From positions 1-32,615 of the forward strand of contig CAZOWW010000061.1 of assembly GCA_964583765.1 (NCBI GenBank): DNA of 32,615 nucleotides, in the 5' to 3' direction. This document shows, piece after piece, positions 22,689-31,141 of the stretch; position 1 is the first letter of the stretch, and every line of letters begins with the position of its first letter. The notes under the pieces were generated by a model, which worked only from the letters and a program-made list of their open reading frames with translations, was not told the DNA's origin and searched no databases. The translations under genes were made by a program, and so were the position numbers. The DNA is from CAZOWW01 sp964583765. GTDB lineage: Bacteria > Actinomycetota > Actinomycetes > Actinomycetales > Kineosporiaceae.

Positions 22689-23378
22689 ATGGCCACCCGA
22701 CGTGCTCGTGTCCTTCGTGACCAGGAGGACGGTGGGCATCCGCAGGCACTGCGTCGCCACCTGATCGGGGTGACGCAGCGCCTGCTGGCCGCGCACGGGC
22801 TGACCGGGCTGACCACTCGGGGTATCGCCCGCGAGGCACAGGTCTCCGACGGAGTCCTCTACAACCACTTCACGGACAAGGACGAACTGGTCGTCACAGC
22901 CCTGGCCGAGCGCATGGTCGAGCTCTGCTCCCAATTCCGACACGCCTGTCCCCGTCCGGGAGCCCAGGACCTGAGCACCGGCCTGCGGGCAATGGTCCAG
23001 CTGTGCTGGGACTTCCAGGTGCAGGCCTTTCCGTTGATCGGGGTTCTGTTCAGCCGCCCCGACCTTCTCCAGGAACTACTCGCCCGGATGCATGCGGGGG
23101 GCTCGGCGCCGCAACTGCTGTGGCAGGAGGTCTGCGCCTACCTCACCGGTGAGCAGGAACGGGGTTCCATCTCCGCCGAGGTCGACCCGCACACCGTGGC
23201 GGAGATCGTGTTCAGCGCCTGCCACCTCCACGTCCTCGCCCACTCGCTCAGCAGCCCCCACGGCGCCCCGGCGTCCAGCCAACCCGGCGCACCTCCGACC
23301 GAACGGCTGATCACCTTCCTCCTGCACGCCTGCGCCACCGGCACCGGCACCGGCACCGGCACCGGCACCGGTTCATGA
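22689..23378 (+). CDS. TetR/AcrR family regulator of the ABC exporter
   Basis: The ATG at 22689 lies 22 bases after the permease stop and gives 229 residues. The N-terminal helix-turn-helix is clear (LTTRGIAREAQVSDGVLYNHFTDKDEL, about 40-66), followed by a helical ligand domain. The last residues are an unusual Gly-Thr repeat encoded by a 6-bp microsatellite. As the third gene of the operon it probably represses its own transcript through the tandem operators at 21169-21200. The inducer is likely the exporter's substrate. Confidence 0.92.
   Translation: MATRRARVLRDQEDGGHPQALRRHLIGVTQRLLAAHGLTGLTTRGIAREAQVSDGVLYNHFTDKDELVVTALAERMVELCSQFRHACPRPGAQDLSTGLRAMVQLCWDFQVQAFPLIGVLFSRPDLLQELLARMHAGGSAPQLLWQEVCAYLTGEQERGSISAEVDPHTVAEIVFSACHLHVLAHSLSSPHGAPASSQPGAPPTERLITFLLHACATGTGTGTGTGTGS
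23335..23373 (+). repeat. 6-bp microsatellite (ACCGGC)n at the 3' end of tetR
   Basis: About six ACCGGC units encode an alternating Thr-Gly tail just before the stop. Six-base changes keep the frame, so copy number may vary without breaking the protein. Confidence 0.85.
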
Positions 23379-23557
23379 TCCCCACCCCGGTACCACCTGA
23401 CACGATCACGACGACACGACTGATCGCCGCCACGTCCCTGCCCCGAAATTGAGGGTGTCGACTCGGTGCGACTCCGATCAAGAGGGCAACATCAGCAGCG
23501 GGAAGCGTTGAGCATCTTCGCCGCCGGCCTGGCGTGTCGCGAGCAAGGCTTCCCAGC

Positions 23558-23815
23558 TCAGACCCCTCGCCCCCGACGCCGTGACGGCTCTGACCGCCCG
23601 GCGTTGCGGGGATGCTGCTGGGCGGTCCGCTCGTTGCCCCGCCGGTAGTTGCCGGTCCAGCGGGCCATGACCAGCTGCTCGTCACCACCGCCCAGCTCGT
23701 CCAGGAACTCGGCCGCACGGGTTCCGCGCAGCGTGGTGGCCCTGCGTCCGTGATGGTCAATGGTCACCGAGCCGTCGGGGTGGTTCAGGTAGGTGAATCC
23801 GTTGGGGGCAGCCAC
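23558..23815 (-). CDS. Small conserved actinobacterial protein of unknown function, intact copy
   Basis: From a GTG at 23815 the product is 85 residues: FTYLNHPDGSVTIDHHGRR, then TLRGTRAAEFLDEL, then MARWTGNYRRGNERT and QHPRNAG. I recognise this as a small hypothetical family widespread in actinobacteria, with no known function. The first part looks like a beta hairpin, the rest helical and basic. The extra 12 Arg-rich residues at the end are not typical and may follow a lost stop codon. Its C-terminal half is duplicated at 20854-20994. It lies just downstream of a TIGR00725-like pseudogene on the same strand, probably its ancestral neighbour. Confidence 0.7.
   Translation of the reverse strand: MAAPNGFTYLNHPDGSVTIDHHGRRATTLRGTRAAEFLDELGGGDEQLVMARWTGNYRRGNERTAQQHPRNAGRSEPSRRRGRGV
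23596..23736. repeat. Direct repeat, copy B (pairs with 20854-20994)
   Basis: This 141-bp segment is nearly identical to 20854-20994 in the same orientation. With the second matched block (23884-23935 versus 20996-21045), the repeats flank the ABC-tetR cassette, pointing to duplication or insertion by homologous recombination. Confidence 0.9.
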
Positions 23816-23909
23816 CCGACGATGCTGCCAAGGTCACCGCGTCACCTGCAATCACATTCCGCCCGGGCGCTACCCCACCGTGATCGGAGGAACCCCGGTC
23901 AGCGAGCGC

Positions 23910-24175
23910 TCAACGGCTCCGATCGGCGGTCGGCGCCAGGGCTCGATCGACGGCGGTCCCGGCGTCGGCGACGCAGTCGATGCCCGGTACCGGATTCCCC
24001 TCGGCGTCGAGAATGCGCCAGCCACCGAGGCTGATCACCGGGATGTCCCCCCGTCGCCCCCGCCGCACAGGACCACGGCACCGCGCTCGGCGAGCAGTTC
24101 CCCCACCCGGCGGGCGTGCTCAGCGTCCTGCACGGTGCAGTGACGGGGGCCGCAGACGGCGACCTGGTAAGGCAT
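23910..24175 (-). pseudogene. Internally deleted TIGR00725-family (LOG-like) gene
   Basis: The ATG at 24175 starts a typical N-terminus, MPYQVAVCGPR...VGELLAERGAVVLCGGG, of the TIGR00725/lysine decarboxylase-like Rossmann family. At about 24053 the frame is lost in a G-rich stretch, and another frame continues with the family's C-terminal end (GDIPVISLGGWRILD...AVDRALA) to the TGA at 23910. The whole central part with the nucleotide-binding and PGGxGT motifs is missing (about 80-90 codons), so no active enzyme can form. Intact members are about 160-170 residues and bind nucleotides. Confidence 0.75.
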
Positions 24176-24392
24176 CGGATCCTCCTCACGGAGCGCTGCT
24201 GTGCAGTGCCGGTACTGCCGCGGGACCGGCGGCGTGGAAGCCGACGGTGGTGGAGCCGTTCGCGGGGATGGGCCCGTGGCAACCGGCGTCCTTGGCGGTG
24301 GTCGAACCGACGCCGGGGACTGGGGTATTCCACGCGTTGACGATGGACTGGCCCCCCTCAAGGCCGGTCTCGGGCCTGACGACATCAGCAGG

Positions 24393-26945
24393 GTGCCAAC
24401 GGGTCCGACGGTCGGCGTCCTCACGGCGGTAACCGGGGGCTTCTACTTCGGACGCCTGCTCACAGGCCTGGGACGCGCCACGGCGTCCGCCGGGGGCCGG
24501 ACGATCGCCATCCAGACGGTCGAGGCGACCCGGCACCGGGGCGAGGAGATGAGCCTGTGCCCGGCACCGTACTCCCGGCGGGTGGGCTGGGACCTGATCG
24601 ACGCCTTCGTCGCGATCAGCACCTCGGCCGACGAGGAGTATCTCCGGCAGATCCGCGCCACCGGCAAGCCACTGGTGCTGGTGAGCCTCGACGGGGATGC
24701 GATGTCCTGCCCCTGGGTCGTCCCCGACAATGCGGGTGGGACGGATCAGGTCGTGGAACACCTGCTCGGTCACGGCCACCGCCGGATCGCCTTCGCCGGC
24801 AACCTGCTCCAGAGCGACATGCAGGAGCGGTACGAGGGCTACCGGCAGGCCCTGCTGCGGCACGGCATCGAACCGGATCCTGGCCTCGTGATCAGCGCCG
24901 TGGACAACATGGCCGCCGGTGGCGAGAGCATCGGGCGACAGCTGTTGGAGTGGACCACCCCGCCCACCGCGGTGGTGGCCGCCACGGACAGCAATGCGGT
25001 CGCCCTGATCGCCGTCCTCCGGCAGGGCGGGGTGAAGGTACCGGACCAGGTGGCCGTGGCCGGTTTCGACGACTCGTTCGAGGCCGGCCGCAACAACCCA
25101 CCTCTGACCACGGTGGACGTCCACTTCGACCGGCTCGGGGAACTGGCCGGCCACCTCGCGCTGCGCCGGCTGGCCGGCGAGGAGGTCCCTCCGGGCCGCT
25201 ACACCGGGCCGTGCTCGCTGGTGATCCGCCGGTCCTGCGGCTGCACGGCGGCCGATTCGGTCACGGTCGCCGCGGTACCCCGAGCGGTGCCCCGCACGCA
25301 ATTGACGCAGGCCCTGGAAGCGGTACTCGGACTCGACGCGGGGACGGCGCCCGAGACTCACCGGCGGCTCGCCACGGCCGTCGACGCGTTGGCCAGGGCC
25401 GTGTCGCTCGGCCCCGGGGACGAGGACCGCCGCGTCTCGGTCGCTCGTGCCGCCGACGAACTGAGCGAGCTGGCGACCGGCCATGAGGCAACGATCCGGG
25501 TGGTCAACTGTCTGCGCACCGTGCTGTCCGACCTACCAGGAGGACACGACGTCCCCGCGCTCGTCCTGGAGTTCGCCCTCACCCTGTTCTCTCGCGCGCA
25601 GGATCGGGAGACCAGGTTCCGCCTCGCCGCGCACGAGTTCCTGTCCAGCCAGCAGGACGTCAACGCGACTCTTCTACGGTCGGACGAGGACCCCGCCAAC
25701 CTCGCCTGGATGCGCTGGACGGTGATCAACTTCGCGTGCCTGGGCCGGCGGGACGAGCACGGGATCATGACCGTGACCGGCGTGCGTGGCCACGACCCCG
25801 ATCTGCTCGGCGTCGGCGTCCCCGAGGGACAGTTCCCGCCGTCGGCGTACCTCGACTCGGCCGTGGTTCCCCCTGGGCATGCGTTGCACCTGCTCGAGGT
25901 ACGGGCAGGGTCCCGCCCCTGGGGCACGCTGTGCGCCGTCCACCCCATCGACGTGGAGTCCCCCGACGGCCGCGAGGCGGTGAACCACTGGGCCGCCGAA
26001 CTCGGCATCGCGCTGCAGCACAAGCAACAACGGGACGAGCTCGCGGCGGCGCACGACCGGCTCAGCGAGCTCGCCGAGAGCCTGCGCATCAGTGAGGAGC
26101 GCTACGTGCTCGCCGCGCAGGCAGCAGAGGAAGGACTGTGGGACTGGGACGTCACGACCGACGTCGTCTACCTCTCGGAGGGCTGGCTCGACGCGCTCGG
26201 CCTGTCGACGGCCTCCCCCACCCTCGACGACCTGTTGTCGAGGGTGCATCCCGAGGACGCTCCGGCACTGCGAGCCGCCCTGCAGTCCTGCGTCACCCGT
26301 CACGGGCCGGCCCTGTCGGCGGAGTTCCGGATGATCGCCGGCTCGGGCACCGAACGCTGGACCGCCTGCCGGGGCCTGGCCGTCCCGGGCGAGAACGGGC
26401 GGATCGTCCGGGTGGTGGGCTCCATCGCCGACATCGACGCCCGCAGACGGCGCGAGGAGCAGCTGCGCCAGGGAGCCTTCCACGACGAGCTCACCGGTCT
26501 GGCCAACCGGAGACTGTTCCGGCAGCGGCTGGGGGAACTGCTCCAGGGCCCTGGCGGGCCGCAGCGATTCGCCGTCCTGTTCTGCGACCTCGACGGATTC
26601 AAGCAGGTGAACGATCGTCTGGGCCACACCGTCGGGGATCGGCTGCTCAGGGAGGTGGCCAACCGAATCAGCGCACTGCTGCGCAGCGAGGACCTGGTGG
26701 CCCGATTGGGCGGCGACGAGTTCGCCGTCCTCATCGCCGATGCCGGCCGATCAGCCCCCCTGGACAAGATCGTCGCCCGCCTCCAGTCGGAGGTCAGCGC
26801 GCCGTACCGGATCAACGGCCACGAGGTCACCATCGGGATCAGCATCGGCGTGTCCACCTGCACCGGAGATGCCCGCGACGCAGAGGAGATCCTCCACGCC
26901 GCCGATGTCGCGATGTACCAGGTGAAGCAGCAACGCCGAGGCTGA
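24393..26945 (+). CDS. Diguanylate cyclase with LacI-type sensor, PAS and GGDEF domains
   Basis: The GTG at 24393 places about four residues before the first strand of the sensor; earlier in-frame GTGs exist at 24201, 24234 and 24276. Residues about 5-285 form a LacI/GalR-type periplasmic-binding-fold domain (VGVLTAVTGGFYFGRLLTGL...VAVAGFDDSFEA...PPLTTVDVHFDRLG) without any helix-turn-helix, ending in RRSCGC. A helical middle region, a PAS domain (about 565-690, GLWDWDVTTDVVYLSEGW) and a GGDEF domain follow. The active site GGDEF is at 773-777, and the inhibitory I-site RSED at 764-767 has the correct 5-residue spacing, so cyclic di-GMP synthesis with product inhibition is expected. No membrane segment is present: a cytoplasmic sensor, perhaps for a sugar. 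Confidence 0.9.
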   Translation: MPTGPTVGVLTAVTGGFYFGRLLTGLGRATASAGGRTIAIQTVEATRHRGEEMSLCPAPYSRRVGWDLIDAFVAISTSADEEYLRQIRATGKPLVLVSLDGDAMSCPWVVPDNAGGTDQVVEHLLGHGHRRIAFAGNLLQSDMQERYEGYRQALLRHGIEPDPGLVISAVDNMAAGGESIGRQLLEWTTPPTAVVAATDSNAVALIAVLRQGGVKVPDQVAVAGFDDSFEAGRNNPPLTTVDVHFDRLGELAGHLALRRLAGEEVPPGRYTGPCSLVIRRSCGCTAADSVTVAAVPRAVPRTQLTQALEAVLGLDAGTAPETHRRLATAVDALARAVSLGPGDEDRRVSVARAADELSELATGHEATIRVVNCLRTVLSDLPGGHDVPALVLEFALTLFSRAQDRETRFRLAAHEFLSSQQDVNATLLRSDEDPANLAWMRWTVINFACLGRRDEHGIMTVTGVRGHDPDLLGVGVPEGQFPPSAYLDSAVVPPGHALHLLEVRAGSRPWGTLCAVHPIDVESPDGREAVNHWAAELGIALQHKQQRDELAAAHDRLSELAESLRISEERYVLAAQAAEEGLWDWDVTTDVVYLSEGWLDALGLSTASPTLDDLLSRVHPEDAPALRAALQSCVTRHGPALSAEFRMIAGSGTERWTACRGLAVPGENGRIVRVVGSIADIDARRRREEQLRQGAFHDELTGLANRRLFRQRLGELLQGPGGPQRFAVLFCDLDGFKQVNDRLGHTVGDRLLREVANRISALLRSEDLVARLGGDEFAVLIADAGRSAPLDKIVARLQSEVSAPYRINGHEVTIGISIGVSTCTGDARDAEEILHAADVAMYQVKQQRRG

Positions 26946-26962
26946 GGCAGCAACACCGAAGG
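26923..26962. repeat. 20-bp imperfect tandem duplication across the stop codon
   Basis: TGAAGCAGCAACGCCGAGGC is followed at once by TGAGGCAGCAACACCGAAGG. The second copy supplies the TGA stop of the diguanylate cyclase, so the duplication may have set the present C-terminus. Confidence 0.7.
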
Positions 26963-27357
26963 TGATCGTCGCCGGCCCGCACCGCTGATCCGGGCGCTCC
27001 CGGGACGTCCGGCCGGCGCACTTCCGGTCGGCACATCTGGTCAGCACTTCTGGACAGGTGACGGTTCGTCATGACGCCCGCACCCCGTCGTCCGGGGGAA
27101 CCTCGTGACGGCCGAGGACGACACCGTTCGACGTGGCCGGGCGCCGGGCCACGAGTCGTGGCCGGATCCAGCATCGCCCGTCCTCGTGCCGCACGACGCG
27201 ATCGTCGGTAGGTCGCTCCGTCAGCGAATCTGCTCATTGTTGACGAATGCTCACCTCACCTCCCCCCGAGATGTTGACGAATAATCCCATTCACCACCAT
27301 TCGCCAACTAGGCCTTATTTGCGCATATCCGGGGGTATGAGCACAAGGGGAGGGATC
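26946..27357. other. Intergenic region upstream of the RHS gene
   Basis: I see no gene in these 412 bases. GTTGACGAAT occurs twice (27239-27248 and 27273-27282), each containing a TTGACG hexamer that could serve as a -35 box or activator site. AT content rises toward the gene, as expected of a promoter. GGGGAGGG at 27347-27354 is the ribosome site for the RHS start. Confidence 0.5.
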
Positions 27358-28877
27358 ATGACGTTCCGCGGGAGACGTTTGCCTTCTTCGGGCTCGGTCG
27401 CGTTGAGCTGCGCAGTGCTGCTGCTCGTGGGGACGCCGGCATCCGTCCAAGTCCCGCCGGCGCACACCACCCGGCACGGCACACCGCCCGCCCGCAACGC
27501 CCCGGCGCGGGTGGCCGCCGACCGGCTCGTCCTGCGTCCCGGGTTCACCATGGGTGACACCTCACTCGTGCTGTACTTCGACCTTCAGGACACTGGGTTC
27601 GCGTCCCGGCACGCGTCGGTCTTCGACGTCGCGGACGGCACCGAGCAGGTCTCGGCGGAACTGGCCGCCACCGACCTGCGCGCCTGCGGAGCGCCCCGGC
27701 GGTACTGCCACAGCTTCGGTGCCGCGGAGGGCTGGAAACTGCAGGCCGGGCACCGCTACTTCACCACGATCACCGCGACGTACGCGGGCGGCAGCACGGT
27801 CGTCTCACCACCCTCGAACGAGGACGTCGCCCGGCAGGTGGAACTGCCCCCGGCCGGCCCGGCCGCACAGACCTCCGCCTGTGCCTGCGCGGACGTCCTG
27901 GGCCGGTCCTCGAGTGGTCAGCAGGTGCGGGGATTCGGCGTCAACACCGGCACCGGCGCGTACAGCCGCACCGAGGTGGACCTGTCGCTGGCCTCCTTCG
28001 GCGTCCCGTTCTCGGCGAACCGCTGGTACTCCTCGACGACCACCACGCCGGGCACGCTCGGGGTCGACTGGACCTGGACCTACGACGTCGCGGTGAAGGC
28101 GACCGACGACGGGGGCGGACTGTCCACCCTCATCGATGTCGCCGGCCGGGTCGTGAGGATCACCCTGCGCACCGACCTCGGCCTGATCCGCCGGATCGAC
28201 CTGCCGGACGGGCGCTTCGTGCAGTTCGACGACGACGGCCGGCACCTGATCACCGCCCAGGTACCGAACGGCCGGACCACCCAGTACCGGTACGACTCGG
28301 CCGGCCGGCTGTTCCAGGTGATCGACCCGCGCGGCCAGGTACAGCTGACCACGACGTACGACGACGCCGACAGTCACGAGAACCTCGACATCGACGGCAA
28401 CGGCAACCAGGACGAGACGAGCTACGACCCCGCGGGCGACCCGACCAGCCGCACCGCTCCCGAACCGTTCTCCTACGGCGAGAAGACCACGTACGAATCG
28501 GGCAACGAGCCGATGTCATTCACGGACGGAAACGGGCACACCCGGAAGGCCATCTCCACGGTCAGGACACGGGCATTCCCGATCCCCTGCACCCGGAACT
28601 TCAACCGCGCATCGACAACTTCGAAGGTCCCGGCGCCGCGGGCAAGGGAATTCCGGGGGCGAACTCGGAGATCAACGCGATCGACCAGGGACTGTTCGCC
28701 CGGCTCGGGGCGACCGTGGACGACTTCCTCGTGTACAATGTCAGGTTGCGGGGGGCGACTCAGGGCGACCGTTCTTCGGTCCGGTCCTCCCTGGGAAGAC
28801 CCCGTCAGATCCAGGGCCTTCCCAGGGAGGTCGACATCAGGGACGGTCAGAGCGCGATCCGCAGGCCGGCGGCCTGA
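27358..28877 (+). pseudogene. RHS/YD-repeat secreted protein with internal deletion and frameshift
   Basis: The ATG at 27358 follows GGGGAGGG and encodes a signal peptide (SSGSVALSCAVLLLVGTPASVQ), a beta-rich region, then the RHS N-terminus (FGVNTGTGAYSRTEVDLSLASFG...RWYSST) and two or three YD repeats (YRYDSAGRLFQVIDPRG). In-frame sense ends near 28540. From there the frame that starts two bases later in each codon reads HPEGHLHGQDTGIPDPLHPELQ and GANSEINAIDQGLFARLG...VDDFLVYNVRL to the TGA at 28875. This looks like the C-terminal toxin tip of a polymorphic RHS toxin, possibly deaminase-like (SEINAI helix). Intact RHS proteins are over 1000 residues, so most of the repeat core is deleted. 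An assembly collapse is the alternative. Confidence 0.65.
28786..28830. repeat. 13-bp perfect inverted repeat with 19-base loop
   Basis: CCTCCCTGGGAAG pairs with CTTCCCAGGGAGG. It lies inside the damaged 3' end of the RHS toxin frame. It could be a terminator without T-tract or the relic of an inserted element. Confidence 0.75.
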
Positions 28878-28883
28878 GGGTCC

Positions 28884-29141
28884 TCACCTGCGGAGCAGCG
28901 GAAGGTTGGCCTTCTGGGCCAGCTCGAGGGCCTGCTGGAGGAACCACCGTCCCGCCGCCGGGTTGACCATGCCCCGGAGCGGATCGAAGTGCAGCCGGTC
29001 GGCCACGGACTCGCTCCATGGGTTGTCGATCCCGGAGTCCCAGGCCCTGGCCCCACCCGTGTCCCCGACGCCGAGCATCTCGGGCGCCAGGTCTCCCACC
29101 TGACCGGCAAGCGCCCACCGCCGCGCCCGCTCCACCGTCAC
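28884..29141 (-). CDS. Hypothetical 85-residue protein, convergent to the RHS remnant
   Basis: Reading from the GTG at 29141 gives a sequence of balanced composition: WALAGQVGDLAPEMLGVGD, then ARAWDSGIDNPWSESVADRLHFDP, then a helix WFLQQALELAQKANLPLL before the stop. It looks like a real, folded small protein or the C-terminal end of a larger one, but I recognise no family. Its stop lies 6 bases from that of the RHS frame. No strong ribosome site precedes either candidate GTG (29141 or 29135). An immunity function to the RHS toxin is possible only by position, and immunity genes usually run with the toxin. Confidence 0.45.
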   Translation of the reverse strand: MTVERARRWALAGQVGDLAPEMLGVGDTGGARAWDSGIDNPWSESVADRLHFDPLRGMVNPAAGRWFLQQALELAQKANLPLLRR

Positions 29142-29189
29142 GGAAGTGACCTGAATGATCGGGCCCCGGGACCCGCAGCGTCGGCTCCG

Positions 29190-29209
29190 GGTGTCCGGCG
29201 CCGGACACC
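29190..29209. promoter_or_regulatory. Perfect 20-bp palindrome in the 29.14-29.57 kb intergenic region
   Basis: GGTGTCCGGCGCCGGACACC equals its reverse complement, with weaker outer pairing (GGCTCC/GGAGCC). It lies 49 bases upstream of the small minus-strand gene and could be an operator for it. The rest of 29142-29573 holds no gene that I can see. Confidence 0.5.
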
Positions 29210-29573
29210 GGGCGGTGGGCACCGGAGCCGGGCAGTGGCACCTTACCGGACGTTGGCGACTCGTAATCAGAAGCAACAGGGAACGCCATCGTCTGGATAT
29301 CGGCAGGGTTCCGGTACGCCGGCGAACAACGCGCGATCCTGCCCTGGGCACCGGAAACGATCTGCGTGAACCTGCGCCGCAAGCACACTCCCTTGACACC
29401 CGTTTCGAGCTCGCCTAACGTTCGCGGCCAGCATCGTCAACGGAAATCCCGCACCCCGTCCACTCCGCACCACAAGCGGTCCGGCCGGGCCCCAGCAATC
29501 AGACATCCTCGCGCGTCCGAGCACGCGAGTCCTAGTCACGCCGCCCATGGTCAGGGCTGTTCGGTTCCTTTTC

Positions 29574-29587
29574 TGTTAACGCTAACA
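29574..29587. promoter_or_regulatory. LacI-family operator upstream of the polyester hydrolase operon
   Basis: TGTTAACGCTAACA fits the generic LacI/GalR operator form TGTTA-N4-TAACA and is AT-rich in a very GC-rich setting. It lies 122 bases upstream of the hydrolase start. Carbohydrate-responsive repression would fit two secreted proteins with cellulose-binding domains. The regulator is not in this window. Confidence 0.65.
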
Positions 29588-29708
29588 CCATGCTGGGGAG
29601 ATGACCGGCTGGCGAAGACGCCCGGCGTCAGGCCGTCGTCCAGCTCGCCACCACGAGGCAGGACGGTCGCTTCGAGCCGTCATCCGGAACCGCAGGGAGG
29701 TCACCACC

Positions 29709-31073
29709 GTGCGTCGACATGTCACCGAACCTCGCCCGCCCACGACGTCCCGGATCTCGCACCGGCGAATCCGAGTACCGCAGGGCTTCCGGCGGGCGGC
29801 CGCGGCCGCGGCCCTCCTGCTCGGCGCAGGCATGGTCACCGCCGCGACGACACCGGCCTCGGCGGCGGACAACCCCTACCAGCGCGGACCGGACCCGACC
29901 CTCGCCAGCATCGCGGCCACCTCCGGGCCGTTCGCCACCGCGCAGGTGACCGTCCCCGCCGGCAACGGCTTCAGGAGCGGGTACATCTACTACCCGACCG
30001 ACACCAGCCAGACCTACGGCGCCGTCGCCATCGTGCCCGGTTACACCGCGCTGTTCGCCAACGAGGAAGCGTGGATGGGGCCGCGGCTCGCCTCCTTCGG
30101 CTTCGTGGTCATCGGCATCGAGACCAACAGCACCACCGACTTCGACACCGCGCGGGGAAGCGAACTGCTTGCCGCACTGGACTACCTCACCCAGCAGAGT
30201 TCGGTCCGGACCCGGGTGGATGCCAGCCGGCTGGCGGTGATGGGCCATTCCATGGGAGGCGGCGGCACCCTCGTGGCCGCCACGAACCGGCCGTCGCTCA
30301 AGGCCGCGGTCGCACTCGCGCCCTACATGCCCTCGGGCAACATGTCGGGCATCAAGGTCCCGACCATGGTCATCGCGGGGCAGTCGGACACCGTCGTGAC
30401 CCCGTCCTACCTGGATGGCCTGTACCCCACGCTGCCGGCGTCAACACCGGGTGCCTTCGTGCAGATCGCCGGGGTCGACCATCTCTTCGCGACGAAGCCG
30501 AACACCACCGAGATGCGGAGCCTGATCCCCTGGCTGAAGATCTTCGTCGACAACGACACCCGGTTCTCCCAGTTCCTCTGCCCTACGCTGCTCGATCTCT
30601 CCGGGGTGTCGAAGTACTCCGCGAAGTGCGGGCTCGTCCCGACTCCCGGGACGCCCACCACTACGACCACCAGGTCGAGCACCACCACCACGAGCCGGAC
30701 GACGACCACCACGACCAGCGGGACGCCGACCACCACGACGACGACGCGAGCGACCGACACCACGACGTCCGTGCCGACCGGCGTCTGCCAGGCGAGCTAC
30801 CGCACCGTCGGATCCTGGCCCGGCGGCTTCCAGGGTGAGGTCACGGTCACCGCGGGCGCGACGGCGATCACCGGCTGGACCGTCCGCTGGACCCCCGGCT
30901 CCGGCCAGGTCCTCACCCAGGTCTGGAACGGCACGCTCAGCACGAGCGGCTCGACCGCCACGGTCAGCAATGCCGCCTACAACGGCTCGCTTCCGGCGGC
31001 CGGGTCGACCACCTTCGGGTTCCTCGCCTCCGGCACCGCGTCCTCGGTGTCCCCTACCTGCACCAGTCCGTGA
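29709..31073 (+). CDS. Secreted polyester hydrolase (cutinase/PETase family) with CBM2
   Basis: The GTG at 29709 follows GGGAGG and gives 454 residues. A signal peptide ends at ASA before ADNPYQRGPDPT, which matches the mature start of actinobacterial cutinases such as TfCut2. The triad is Ser181 in GHSMGGGG, Asp227 and His258. The oxyanion hole would use Tyr112 and Met182. The aromatic clamp position, usually Trp, is Tyr206 (LAPYMP). A Cys pair near residues 290-320 fits the conserved C-terminal disulfide (FLCP...AKC). A Thr/Ser linker (about 325-355) leads to a CBM2 domain with Trp residues in GSWPGGF, ITGWTVRW and QVWNG. It should hydrolyse cutin-like polyesters outside the cell, held on plant polysaccharide by CBM2. 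PET activity is possible but unproven. Confidence 0.93.
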   Translation: MRRHVTEPRPPTTSRISHRRIRVPQGFRRAAAAAALLLGAGMVTAATTPASAADNPYQRGPDPTLASIAATSGPFATAQVTVPAGNGFRSGYIYYPTDTSQTYGAVAIVPGYTALFANEEAWMGPRLASFGFVVIGIETNSTTDFDTARGSELLAALDYLTQQSSVRTRVDASRLAVMGHSMGGGGTLVAATNRPSLKAAVALAPYMPSGNMSGIKVPTMVIAGQSDTVVTPSYLDGLYPTLPASTPGAFVQIAGVDHLFATKPNTTEMRSLIPWLKIFVDNDTRFSQFLCPTLLDLSGVSKYSAKCGLVPTPGTPTTTTTRSSTTTTSRTTTTTTSGTPTTTTTTRATDTTTSVPTGVCQASYRTVGSWPGGFQGEVTVTAGATAITGWTVRWTPGSGQVLTQVWNGTLSTSGSTATVSNAAYNGSLPAAGSTTFGFLASGTASSVSPTCTSP

Positions 31074-31141
31074 TCCGCGCGTCCACACCCGGCGCCGAAC
31101 GCCCCCTTCCTGTTTCCGTTCCCCCAGCTGAGAAGGCACCC

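Noticed and set aside
27239..27282. Two TTGACG hexamers as tandem promoters
   Set aside because: No convincing -10 box at proper spacing was found for either, so only the direct repeat is reported.
30650..30780. Repetitive ACC/ACG tracts suggesting a repeat array or CRISPR
   Set aside because: They encode the Thr/Ser linker between catalytic domain and CBM2; there are no regular spacers. The same applies to 31855-31975.
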